Made by a program: the position numbers and the translations under genes. From Phycisphaerales bacterium (GTDB lineage Bacteria; Planctomycetota; Phycisphaerae; Phycisphaerales; UBA1924): a DNA stretch of 37,901 bases. Shown here one piece after another: positions 1-6,462 of the stretch. Under the pieces are notes generated by a model. It did not search any database. It was not told where the DNA came from and saw nothing but the letters and a program-made list of their open reading frames with translations. Numbering within the stretch: position 1 is the first letter of the stretch; the number at the start of each line of letters is the position of its first letter. The DNA is taken from the NCBI GenBank assembly GCA_029260535.1, contig JAJDDA010000201.1, positions 1 to 37,901 of the forward strand, given 5' to 3'.

Positions 1-665
1 AGGGCGATGTCGGGGCGGTCGTTGATGATGACGCTCGCGCCGAGCGGGTGCGCTACATCGACGAGCGCTCTTGCTCTGCGCAACAGTTCGGAATCATTCA
101 GCGCTTTCTCGCGGAGCTGCACGCAGTCGGCGCCGCCAGCGATTGCGAGCCTTGCGGTTTCCAGCCAGGGCAATCTGCACAGCGTTTCGGTGATAAGGGC
201 GCACAACACCCACCCCTGAAATCCGTTGCGATCGGCGCCCATGACAAGCGATAATTGCTTGTGCGCCTCGTAAACACGGTAGCGCAGCGACTCGGTTGCC
301 TTCGCAACGCTCGATGCGCCGGGATCGAGTTTCAGTGTCTCTTCGATCGAACGCAGCGCCTCGGCACACCGCCCGGCGGCGGCGTCGACAATCGCTCGGC
401 GTGACAACCTTGTTTGTTCGCTCTTCGTCTCGATCACCGTCCCGACGTCGCCCGGCGTGTCGCGGCTCGCGATCATCGCGAGCGGGTCGACACCGGCGCC
501 CTGAAGAATCTCGCGAACTGCGTGGCGGATAGATTTGAGCCCCGCTGTCAGTTCGGCGTCATCGAGCGAAAAACGTGCGATATCCTCAAGCACACGCAAC
601 CCCTCGCTCGCGCGATTCGCGGCGGCGTCGAGGATCCTCAGGCTGTCAGGGGAAAACCGTGGCAC
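1..665 (-). CDS. thiE: Thiamine-phosphate synthase with N-terminal ThiD2-like domain (3' end cut by window edge)
   Basis: Thiamine-phosphate synthase joins HMP pyrophosphate to the thiazole phosphate. The reading frame is open to the left edge, so the C-terminal part is missing. The visible 221 residues fall into two parts. Residues 1 to about 140 contain RILDAAANRASEGLRVLEDI and a matching later half, resembling the all-helical domain often fused to ThiE and described as a monofunctional HMP-phosphate kinase (ThiD2). The ThiE barrel then begins, with GGADCVQLREK and INDRPDIA, both characteristic ThiE segments. I chose GTG at 665 because TACCAT lies 6 nt upstream and the conserved domain begins just after it. 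TTG at 707 is an alternative. The gene follows the gamma-lyase by 57 nt in the same direction and may be co-transcribed or have its own promoter. The ThiE call is firm. The kinase role of the N-terminal domain is inferred from family resemblance. Confidence 0.88.
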   Translation of the reverse strand, partial: MPRFSPDSLRILDAAANRASEGLRVLEDIARFSLDDAELTAGLKSIRHAVREILQGAGVDPLAMIASRDTPGDVGTVIETKSEQTRLSRRAIVDAAAGRCAEALRSIEETLKLDPGASSVAKATESLRYRVYEAHKQLSLVMGADRNGFQGWVLCALITETLCRLPWLETARLAIAGGADCVQLREKALNDSELLRRARALVDVAHPLGASVIINDRPDIA

Positions 666-671
666 GCCGTC

Positions 672-677
672 ATGGTA
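672..677 (-). promoter_or_regulatory. Candidate -10 (TACCAT) for leaderless thiE
   Basis: TACCAT lies 6 nt before the GTG start. The spacing matches many other genes in this window. No Shine-Dalgarno and no clear -35 are visible. Confidence 0.4.
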
Positions 678-722
678 TCCGCGGATCGGGTGTGCGTGCC
701 GAGGCAATGCCCAACCCGGTCG

Positions 723-1913
723 TTACGCCAGCGCCTGCTCGAGATCGGCGATGAGATCCGCCGGGTCCTCGATCCCGACACTCAGGCGGATGAGGCTGTC
801 GGAGATGCCAAGCTCCGCCCTTTGATCAGGCGGGACCGAGGCGTGGGTCATGATCGCCGGGTGCTCGATGAGCGACTCCACGCCGCCGAGGGATTCCGCC
901 AGCGCGAAGACCTTGACGCGTTCAAGCATTGTCCTGGCGCGATCGATGCCGCCCTCAACGAAGATCGTGATCATCCCGCCGAAGCCGGTCATCTGCTTCT
1001 TCGCGATCTCGTGCTGGGGGTGCGAGAGCAAGCCGGGGTGGACGACACGCTCCATGTCGCTGCGCGATTCGAGCCACCGCGCGATGCTGAGCCCGCTCTC
1101 GTTGTGGCGCTGCATGCGCACGTCGAGGGTCTTCACGCCACGCAGGACCATGTACGAATCAAAGGGCGAGAGGACAGGGCCGGCGGATTTCTGGATGAAC
1201 CGGATGCGATCCGCGAGTTCCGGATCGCTCGTTGCGAGAAGACCGGCGACGCAATCCGAATGCCCGTTGAGGTACTTCGTTGCGCTGTGCATGACGATGT
1301 CGCAGCCGAGCAGGAGCGGGCGCTGGTTGAGCGGCGTCGCGAAGGTGTTGTCGCAGACGACGATCGTGTTCGGGTTTTTCGCCTTGGCAATGCGGACGAT
1401 CGCTTCGAGGTCGATCACCTTGAGCAGCGGGTTCGTCGGGGTCTCGAGCCAGACCATCGCGGTGTCGCTGGTCATGGCGTCTTCGAAATTCTTCGTGTCG
1501 GTCAGATCGACCGGGATAGTCTGGAGACCCTGCGAGCGCTCGCGGACCTGCTTGAAGAGGCGGTGCGTGCCGCCGTAGAGGTCATCCCCGGTGACGACCC
1601 TGCTGCCCTGATCGAGCAGATCGAGGATGAGCGAGGTCGCCGCCATCCCGGACGAGAACGCGAAGCCGCCGCAGGAGGGATCGGTCTCCTCCGAGATCGT
1701 CGAGCCTTCGAGCAGCGCGATCATGCGCTCGAGCGCGTAGCGGGTGGGGTTTTGCGCGCGCGTGTAGTCGAACCCCTTGTGCACGCCCGGCGAGTCCTGC
1801 GCGTAGGTCGAGGACAGGAAGATGGGCGGCATGACAGCGCCGGTGGTGGGCTCGGGGCGCTGTCCGGCGTGGACGACGCGCGTCCCGGGGCGTGTTTCGC
1901 GTGGGTCGATCAT
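723..1913 (-). CDS. Trans-sulfuration PLP enzyme (cystathionine gamma-lyase / gamma-synthase family)
   Basis: PLP-dependent Cys/Met metabolism enzyme, 396 residues, the usual length. Visible landmarks are the YTR motif near residues 50-52 (PLP phosphate contact from the neighbouring subunit), FSSGMAA near 87, D188 in VVCDNTFATP (pyridine nitrogen partner) and the Schiff-base lysine K213 in HSATKYLNGHSD. The upstream neighbour, 58 nt away on the same strand, is cystathionine beta-synthase. That context favours cystathionine gamma-lyase in reverse transsulfuration (cystathionine to cysteine, 2-oxobutyrate and ammonia), although MetB-type gamma-synthase cannot be excluded from sequence alone. 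ATG at 1913 is preferred over an in-frame TTG at 1919. No strong Shine-Dalgarno is present, and expression probably continues from the cbs promoter. Confidence 0.92.
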   Translation of the reverse strand: MIDPRETRPGTRVVHAGQRPEPTTGAVMPPIFLSSTYAQDSPGVHKGFDYTRAQNPTRYALERMIALLEGSTISEETDPSCGGFAFSSGMAATSLILDLLDQGSRVVTGDDLYGGTHRLFKQVRERSQGLQTIPVDLTDTKNFEDAMTSDTAMVWLETPTNPLLKVIDLEAIVRIAKAKNPNTIVVCDNTFATPLNQRPLLLGCDIVMHSATKYLNGHSDCVAGLLATSDPELADRIRFIQKSAGPVLSPFDSYMVLRGVKTLDVRMQRHNESGLSIARWLESRSDMERVVHPGLLSHPQHEIAKKQMTGFGGMITIFVEGGIDRARTMLERVKVFALAESLGGVESLIEHPAIMTHASVPPDQRAELGISDSLIRLSVGIEDPADLIADLEQALA

Positions 1914-1971
1914 GAACAAATCTCGGTCGTTGGTGGGAGGAGTCGTTTGATTGGATGTCAGTCGGTCAGGC

Positions 1972-3462
1972 TCAGTCGGTCGGTCGTTGCGATCGCAGGT
2001 AGTTGATCATGTCGATCCGGGTGATCAGCCCCATGAAGCGGTCGCTGTCGTCGGGGTCGGCGACGATCGCGACGCGATCAGCGCGGAAGATCGGCACGAG
2101 CGATTCGATCGGTGAGTCGTGCGCGATCGTCTCGAGCCGCTTGGTCATGAACTCGCTGACCGGGCGGTCGAGCAGGGTGTCCTCGTTGAGCAACGCGAGG
2201 AGCACGTCGCTCTCGTCGATGATCCCGATGGCTCTGCTCCGGCGTTTGCCGGTTTTGCCGGGATCGGGCAGCGGCTCAACGATCGCGACCTGCGAGACGT
2301 CGTAGAGCTTCATCGTCTTGAGCGCATTGGCGAGCGTGTCGGTCGGCTTGAGCGTGAAGTCCTCGCGCTGGCTGTGACGCCTCGCGATGAGGTCGCGGAG
2401 ATCACCATGCCGATCGCGCTCGATGAACCCGTTGTCGATCATCCAGAAGTCGTTGTACATCTTCGAGAGGTACTTGGCGCCATTGTCGCAGACGAACGTG
2501 ACGCAGGTCTTGGGCTCCGTCTGCTTCCGGCACCACAGCAGCGCCGCGTGGAGCAGGCAGCCGGTGCTCGAACCGCCGAGCAGGCCTTCCTTGAGCAGCA
2601 ATTCGCGCCCGGCGTTGAACGACTCGGCGTCGGTCACCGCGTACGCGTCGTCGACGAGGCTCATGTCGCAGACATCCGGGACGAAGTCCTCGCCCATGCC
2701 CTCAACGAGCCACGCGCCGGCGGTGACATGCTCACCCCGGCAGTGCAGCGGCTCAAGGATCGAACCGGCGGGGTCGGACAGGATGATCTTGCAGTCCGGG
2801 TTGTGCTCTTTGAAGAACTTGCCGGCGCCGGTGAGCGTGCCGCCCGAACCGACACCGACGACGAAGCCATCGAGCGTCAGGCCCACCGCTTCGATCTGCG
2901 CGGTGATCTCAGGAGCGGTCGTGTTGTAATGGGCCGCGGCGTTGTCGGGGTTGGCGAACTGGTTGATGTAGAGCGAGTTGGGGGTCTGCTCGGCGATCTT
3001 CGCGGCGACCTCCTGGTAGTACTCGGGGTGCCCCTTGGTCACGTCGGACCGCGCCGTGCGAACGTCCGCGCCCATCGCGCGCAGGTGCATGATCTTCTCC
3101 TTGGCCATCTTGTCGGGGACGACCACGATGAGCTTGTAGCCGCGCTGCCCGGCGACGAGCGCCAGGCCGAGCCCCGTGTTGCCTGCGGTGGCTTCGACGA
3201 GGGTCGGTTTCTCGGTTGCGTTCGCGTCGATGCGACCGTCCGCCTCGGCGGCCTCGATCATCGAGATCCCGATGCGGTCCTTGATCGACGCAGCGGGGTT
3301 CTGCGATTCCATCTTCAGGAAGAGACGGCAGGGGCCGGTGTCGAGCTTGGTGACCTCGATCATCGGAGTGCGGCCGACCATATCGAGGACGTTCCCGAAA
3401 ACGGGGCCCCCGGGGGTCTCGACCGCGGCGGATTCGGCTTGTGAGGAAGCGGCGTTAGGCAT
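1972..3462 (-). CDS. cbs: Cystathionine beta-synthase with C-terminal CBS-domain pair
   Basis: Condenses serine (or O-acetylserine) with homocysteine to cystathionine in the cytoplasm. The protein has 496 residues. The fold-type II PLP domain covers about 20-340, with the Schiff-base lysine K61 in PAASIKDRIG, the ATAGNTG loop at 91-97 and the glycine-rich phosphate loop GVGSGGTLTGAG near 205. Residues of about 365-490 form two CBS motifs, as in eukaryotic CBS, where they regulate the enzyme. The N-terminal heme-binding region of the animal enzymes is absent. Cysteine synthase has no CBS pair, so it is less likely. ATG at 3462 is preceded by TACACT at 6 nt spacing and no Shine-Dalgarno. This is the first gene of the cbs / gamma-lyase / thiE run. 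Confidence 0.93.
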   Translation of the reverse strand: MPNAASSQAESAAVETPGGPVFGNVLDMVGRTPMIEVTKLDTGPCRLFLKMESQNPAASIKDRIGISMIEAAEADGRIDANATEKPTLVEATAGNTGLGLALVAGQRGYKLIVVVPDKMAKEKIMHLRAMGADVRTARSDVTKGHPEYYQEVAAKIAEQTPNSLYINQFANPDNAAAHYNTTAPEITAQIEAVGLTLDGFVVGVGSGGTLTGAGKFFKEHNPDCKIILSDPAGSILEPLHCRGEHVTAGAWLVEGMGEDFVPDVCDMSLVDDAYAVTDAESFNAGRELLLKEGLLGGSSTGCLLHAALLWCRKQTEPKTCVTFVCDNGAKYLSKMYNDFWMIDNGFIERDRHGDLRDLIARRHSQREDFTLKPTDTLANALKTMKLYDVSQVAIVEPLPDPGKTGKRRSRAIGIIDESDVLLALLNEDTLLDRPVSEFMTKRLETIAHDSPIESLVPIFRADRVAIVADPDDSDRFMGLITRIDMINYLRSQRPTD

Positions 3463-3468
3463 ACCCGG

Positions 3469-3474
3469 AGTGTA
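3469..3474 (-). promoter_or_regulatory. Candidate -10 (TACACT) for leaderless cbs
   Basis: On the minus strand TACACT is followed by 6 nt (CCGGGT) and the ATG of cbs. TTCGAT lies 16 nt further upstream as a weak -35. Confidence 0.45.
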
Positions 3475-3570
3475 GCACCGGGAGGGAGGAATCGAAGGGG
3501 AAGAGAGTCGGATTCGGGGTGTTCGTGGACGCGGAGTCTGAGCGGAGCGAAGGCTCGGGTATCGAGTGGG

Positions 3571-4551
3571 CTATCCCGAGTTATCGGGCAACGGATCGGC
3601 GGTCCAGAGGTTGAGGATGGTGATGAGGCGCGGGTCGTTGGGGGCGTGGAAGTAGATGGTGTGTGCCGGCCATTTGCGCCCGGGTCGATGCCACTGCAGT
3701 GTGACAATCCCGAACATGGAATACACCGTGCAGAGCGAATCATCGCTGGCGAGGGAACGACGCCTGAACCACTTTGTGAACCCGACTCGGCCTCGGTCGA
3801 TCTGCACGGCGCTTCGCGAAGCCGCAAACGAGAATTGATAAATCATAAACAGGGACATGAGAAACGTACTGACCATCGCAACGACCGATTCCCACGCAAC
3901 TTCCGAACGGTCTGATGAGAACAGCAGGCTCAAAATCGAGGTCGTGCTGAGAACTAGCAAACCATAAAATACAAGCTTGATCCAGCCTCTGGCCCGCGAT
4001 GTCAGAGGTTTGGCTATTGGCGGGTCCCCAGTGATTTGCTGCGGAAAAACTTCTTCACTTGGAACGTCTTCAGGGAAGACACTCTTGTAAAGAATGACCG
4101 AGGGTGGGACGGTGCTTTGCGATTGATACGTATCCCGGAAGGCGTCGGCATCGATAATCCTGGACCACTCTGACCACCAACCAGCTCTGATATAGAACGC
4201 GGCGAGGATGGCATTGAAGTGAATCGTCTGGTCTTCGGGCGGCGTTGATTGCAGGGCACGGATCTCTGAATGCCGCAGAGCCCTCCGGTAGAGCAGGATC
4301 AAGAAACCTGCGATAGCACCAAATATGAGCCACAAGAGAAAAGTGACCCACGGGGGTTGGGATGTAAGCCATTCGGCTGCGAAGTAAAAAATCAACACGA
4401 TTGGGATCACTACCAGCGCAATCATGCACATGGCGAGATTGATCCCTGCTCTGTCCCACATGTCTAACATCCGCAACCCATCCACCCGCACCCACCTCGG
4501 CGGATCGTGCTCTTCATCAACCGTGATGGTGCATCGGGTCTCGGACGCCAT
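3571..4551 (-). CDS. Four-helix membrane protein of unknown function, lower GC
   Basis: I do not recognise this 326-residue protein. Four hydrophobic segments are visible near residues 38-60, 69-89, 191-211 and 220-243. They form two helical hairpins separated by a soluble stretch of about 100 residues and followed by a roughly 80-residue cytoplasmic-looking tail. The codon composition is less GC-rich than the neighbours: the 60 bases from 4021 contain 31 G/C, while nearby genes are visibly richer. This suggests recent acquisition. ATG at 4551 is preferred over GTG at 4557 because TACACT lies exactly 6 nt upstream of the ATG. The gene is flanked upstream by an unusual palindrome and downstream by cbs, and probably has its own promoter. 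Confidence 0.72.
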   Translation of the reverse strand: MASETRCTITVDEEHDPPRWVRVDGLRMLDMWDRAGINLAMCMIALVVIPIVLIFYFAAEWLTSQPPWVTFLLWLIFGAIAGFLILLYRRALRHSEIRALQSTPPEDQTIHFNAILAAFYIRAGWWSEWSRIIDADAFRDTYQSQSTVPPSVILYKSVFPEDVPSEEVFPQQITGDPPIAKPLTSRARGWIKLVFYGLLVLSTTSILSLLFSSDRSEVAWESVVAMVSTFLMSLFMIYQFSFAASRSAVQIDRGRVGFTKWFRRRSLASDDSLCTVYSMFGIVTLQWHRPGRKWPAHTIYFHAPNDPRLITILNLWTADPLPDNSG

Positions 4552-4557
4552 GCGCAC

Positions 4558-4563
4558 AGTGTA
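4558..4563 (-). promoter_or_regulatory. Candidate -10 (TACACT) for the membrane protein gene
   Basis: TACACT, then GTGCGC, then ATG at 4551. TTCGAA lies 17 nt further upstream as a weak -35. No Shine-Dalgarno. Confidence 0.45.
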
Positions 4564-4607
4564 TCAGAGCATGCGATTTATTCGAATCTATTTCTTTCAA
4601 GAGATTA

Positions 4608-4686
4608 CCGGTGCCGTGGTATCGCTTCGATGCCACGTTTCCAGTCACCCATCGTGGCATCACGAAACGTGATACCACGGCACCGG
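4608..4686. repeat. 79-bp palindromic element with four copies of CGTGGYATC
   Basis: The outer arms are a perfect 16-bp inverted repeat (4608-4623 and 4671-4686). Inside, ATGCCACG (4630-4637) pairs with CGTGGCAT (4653-4660). A competing stem, ACGTTTC (4635-4641) with GAAACGT (4664-4670), overlaps it. The 9-mer CGTGGYATC occurs four times in alternating orientation, at 4615-4623, 4629-4637, 4653-4661 and 4671-4679. There is no adjacent T-run and it lies beyond the atpG terminator, so it is not that gene's terminator. It may be a REP-like or miniature mobile element, or a multi-site operator. Confidence 0.75.
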
Positions 4687-4701
4687 CTTGATTCATATCA
4701 A

Positions 4702-4732
4702 TAAAAAATGGCCACGATCCCTCGTGGCCATT
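4702..4732 (-). terminator. Intrinsic terminator of atpG
   Basis: On the minus strand a perfect 11-bp stem (AATGGCCACGA with its complement, loop GGGA) is followed by TTTTTTATTG. It lies 28 nt after the atpG stop codon. Confidence 0.9.
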
Positions 4733-4759
4733 GGTGTGATTCTGATTGCCCGATACGCC

Positions 4760-5641
4760 CTATTCCAGAGCCGCAGCGCCGGAGATGATCTCGGTCAGCT
4801 CCGTCGTGATCTGCGCCTGGCGTGCGCGGTTGAACTGGCGGGTGAGCGTCTTGCCCATCTTGCCGGCGGCGTCGGTCGCGGACTTCATCGCGATCATCCG
4901 CGCCACGTGCTCCGAGACGATCGCGTCGGAGAAGCACTGCGCCAGCGTCGTCCGCACCGTCTCGGGGAGCAGCTCCGCGAGCAGTTCGCCGGACTCGGGG
5001 CTGAACTCGTAGAGCGGGCTCGGCCCGGTCTTCTCGTCACTCTCGCCGGTCTCGGTCGGGGGTTTCAGCGGGAGCAGCTGGAGGATCTCGGGGGTCTGCT
5101 TGCCGGCGCTCTCGTAACGCATGTACGCGACGCGGACGGCGGAGACCTCGCCGGCGCTGAACCGGTCCATGTATTCCTGCGCGAGGTGCTCGATCTCTTC
5201 TCTGCGAGGGTTGTCGCCGAAGTGTGTGTGGGTGCGGTTGGCCGGTGAGCCCTGGAATTTCAGGTACGCGACGCCCTTCTTGCCGACGAGCTCGGTCTCC
5301 GCGCTGACCGGCAGCGCGTTGAGGTGCTTCATCGCCTTGCGGAGGATGCCGCCGTTGTAGGGGCCGCACAGGCCGCGGTCGGAGGTCAGGATCAGCACGA
5401 GCTCGGGCTTGCCGCTGATGTCGCCGGACGGTCCTGAGATGAGCGGGTGGTCGATGTCGCCCGCGGTCGCGGCAAGCTCCTGCACGAGCGCGAAGACGCC
5501 CTCGGTGTAAGGCTTGGCGGCGGTCGCCCTGGTCTGGGCGGCGGCGAACTTGGCGGTGGCGATCATCTGCATCGTGCGGGTGATGCGCTTGATGTTGCCG
5601 ACCGCTTTCATGCGGTTTTTGATTTCGCGGATTGTGGCCAT
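4760..5641 (-). CDS. atpG: F-type ATP synthase gamma subunit
   Basis: This is the central rotor stalk of F1-ATPase, coupling rotation of the c-ring to catalysis in the alpha/beta head. At 293 residues it is of normal size. The N-terminal helix reads RMKAVGNIKRITRTMQMIAT, with the conserved KI/VxxTxxM pattern. The middle has LTSDRGLCGPYN, the family's SD+GLCG signature. The C-terminal helix (MKSATDAAGKMG...FNRARQAQITTEL) matches the conserved rotor helix ending in QxxITxEIxEI. The gene is oddly placed: no other atp gene is adjacent, it has its own terminator, and a methyltransferase is divergent upstream. TACACT lies 8 nt before the ATG, suggesting its own leaderless promoter rather than operon transcription. 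Confidence 0.97.
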   Translation of the reverse strand: MATIREIKNRMKAVGNIKRITRTMQMIATAKFAAAQTRATAAKPYTEGVFALVQELAATAGDIDHPLISGPSGDISGKPELVLILTSDRGLCGPYNGGILRKAMKHLNALPVSAETELVGKKGVAYLKFQGSPANRTHTHFGDNPRREEIEHLAQEYMDRFSAGEVSAVRVAYMRYESAGKQTPEILQLLPLKPPTETGESDEKTGPSPLYEFSPESGELLAELLPETVRTTLAQCFSDAIVSEHVARMIAMKSATDAAGKMGKTLTRQFNRARQAQITTELTEIISGAAALE

Positions 5642-5649
5642 AGGGCCGA

Positions 5650-5655
5650 AGTGTA
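5650..5655 (-). promoter_or_regulatory. Candidate -10 (TACACT) for leaderless atpG
   Basis: TACACT, 8 nt, then ATG of atpG on the minus strand. TTCCCA lies 17 nt further upstream. No Shine-Dalgarno. Confidence 0.45.
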
Positions 5656-5715
5656 GCCCTGATGCCGGGGGGTGGGAAGAGCCCGATTCGCCCCGGATGA
5701 CCCCGGATCACAGGC

Positions 5716-5721
5716 TATGCT
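5716..5721 (+). promoter_or_regulatory. Candidate -10 (TATGCT) for the methyltransferase gene
   Basis: TATGCT, 6 nt (TGGGCA), then ATG at 5728. It faces the atpG promoter in an 86-nt divergent intergenic region. Confidence 0.4.
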
Positions 5722-5727
5722 TGGGCA

Positions 5728-6453
5728 ATGTCAGGATTCAAAAACACCTACGAGGACGACGCTTACGCCGCGGCATATGCCAGGATGGAGTTCCCCGGGA
5801 CGTACTACCTCGCGTACCGGGACCTGCCCGAGATCCTCTCGGAGCATGTCTCCGGGACGGCGGCTCTGGATTTCGGCTGCGGCGCCGGGCGGTCGAGCCG
5901 ATTCCTCAAGAAGCTCGGCTTCGGCGTGATCGGGATCGACATCGCCCCGGAGATGATCCGCTGCGCGGATCAGATCGATCCCGGGGGCGACTACCGCCTC
6001 GTCTCGCCGGGCTCGTTCGAGGCGTTGGATAGCGCCCGATTCGATCTGATCCTCGCGGCGTTCCCGTTCGACAACATCCCGATGACGATGAAGCCCGAGC
6101 TCTTTGAGGGGTTGGCAGGGCTGCTGACTGAGGGTGGTCGGATCGTGAATCTGGTCTCGACACCGGAGATTTACACGAACGAGTGGGCGTCATTCTCGAC
6201 GAAGGACTTCCCGGAGAACAAACAGAAACAGTCCGGCGAGATCGTCAAAGTGATCTGCTTCGACATCGACGACCAGACCATCGTCGAGGACATCGTGTGT
6301 GATCAGGCGGAGTACCAACGCGTCTACGCGCAAGCCGGGCTGCGGATCATTGATTCGCGCCTCCCGCTGGGACGACAAGGCGAGCCGTCCGATTGGGTCA
6401 GCGAAGAGACGATCGCGCCGTGGCGGATCGATGTGCTCGAGCGGATCGCATGA
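5728..6453 (+). CDS. Class I SAM-dependent methyltransferase
   Basis: A 241-residue Rossmann-type methyltransferase of unknown substrate. Motif I is ALDFGCGAGRSSRFL (about residues 46-60), the acidic ribose-binding end of strand beta-2 is GVIGIDIAPEM, and motif IV is in FDLILAAFPFDNIP. The ILAAFPF in place of a DxxY-type pattern, together with the short C-terminal region, fits small-molecule rather than DNA or rRNA methylation, but this is only a guess. It is monocistronic: divergent from atpG and convergent with the Gly-rich secreted protein, whose stop lies 10 nt beyond its own. Confidence 0.85.
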   Translation: MSGFKNTYEDDAYAAAYARMEFPGTYYLAYRDLPEILSEHVSGTAALDFGCGAGRSSRFLKKLGFGVIGIDIAPEMIRCADQIDPGGDYRLVSPGSFEALDSARFDLILAAFPFDNIPMTMKPELFEGLAGLLTEGGRIVNLVSTPEIYTNEWASFSTKDFPENKQKQSGEIVKVICFDIDDQTIVEDIVCDQAEYQRVYAQAGLRIIDSRLPLGRQGEPSDWVSEETIAPWRIDVLERIA

Positions 6454-6462
6454 AGCCGTTAG

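Noticed and set aside
414-2006. 530-residue plus-strand open frame opposite the gamma-lyase and thiE genes
   Set aside because: Arg/Asp/Val-rich shadow of GC-rich codons on the opposite strand; the minus-strand genes have clear catalytic motifs.
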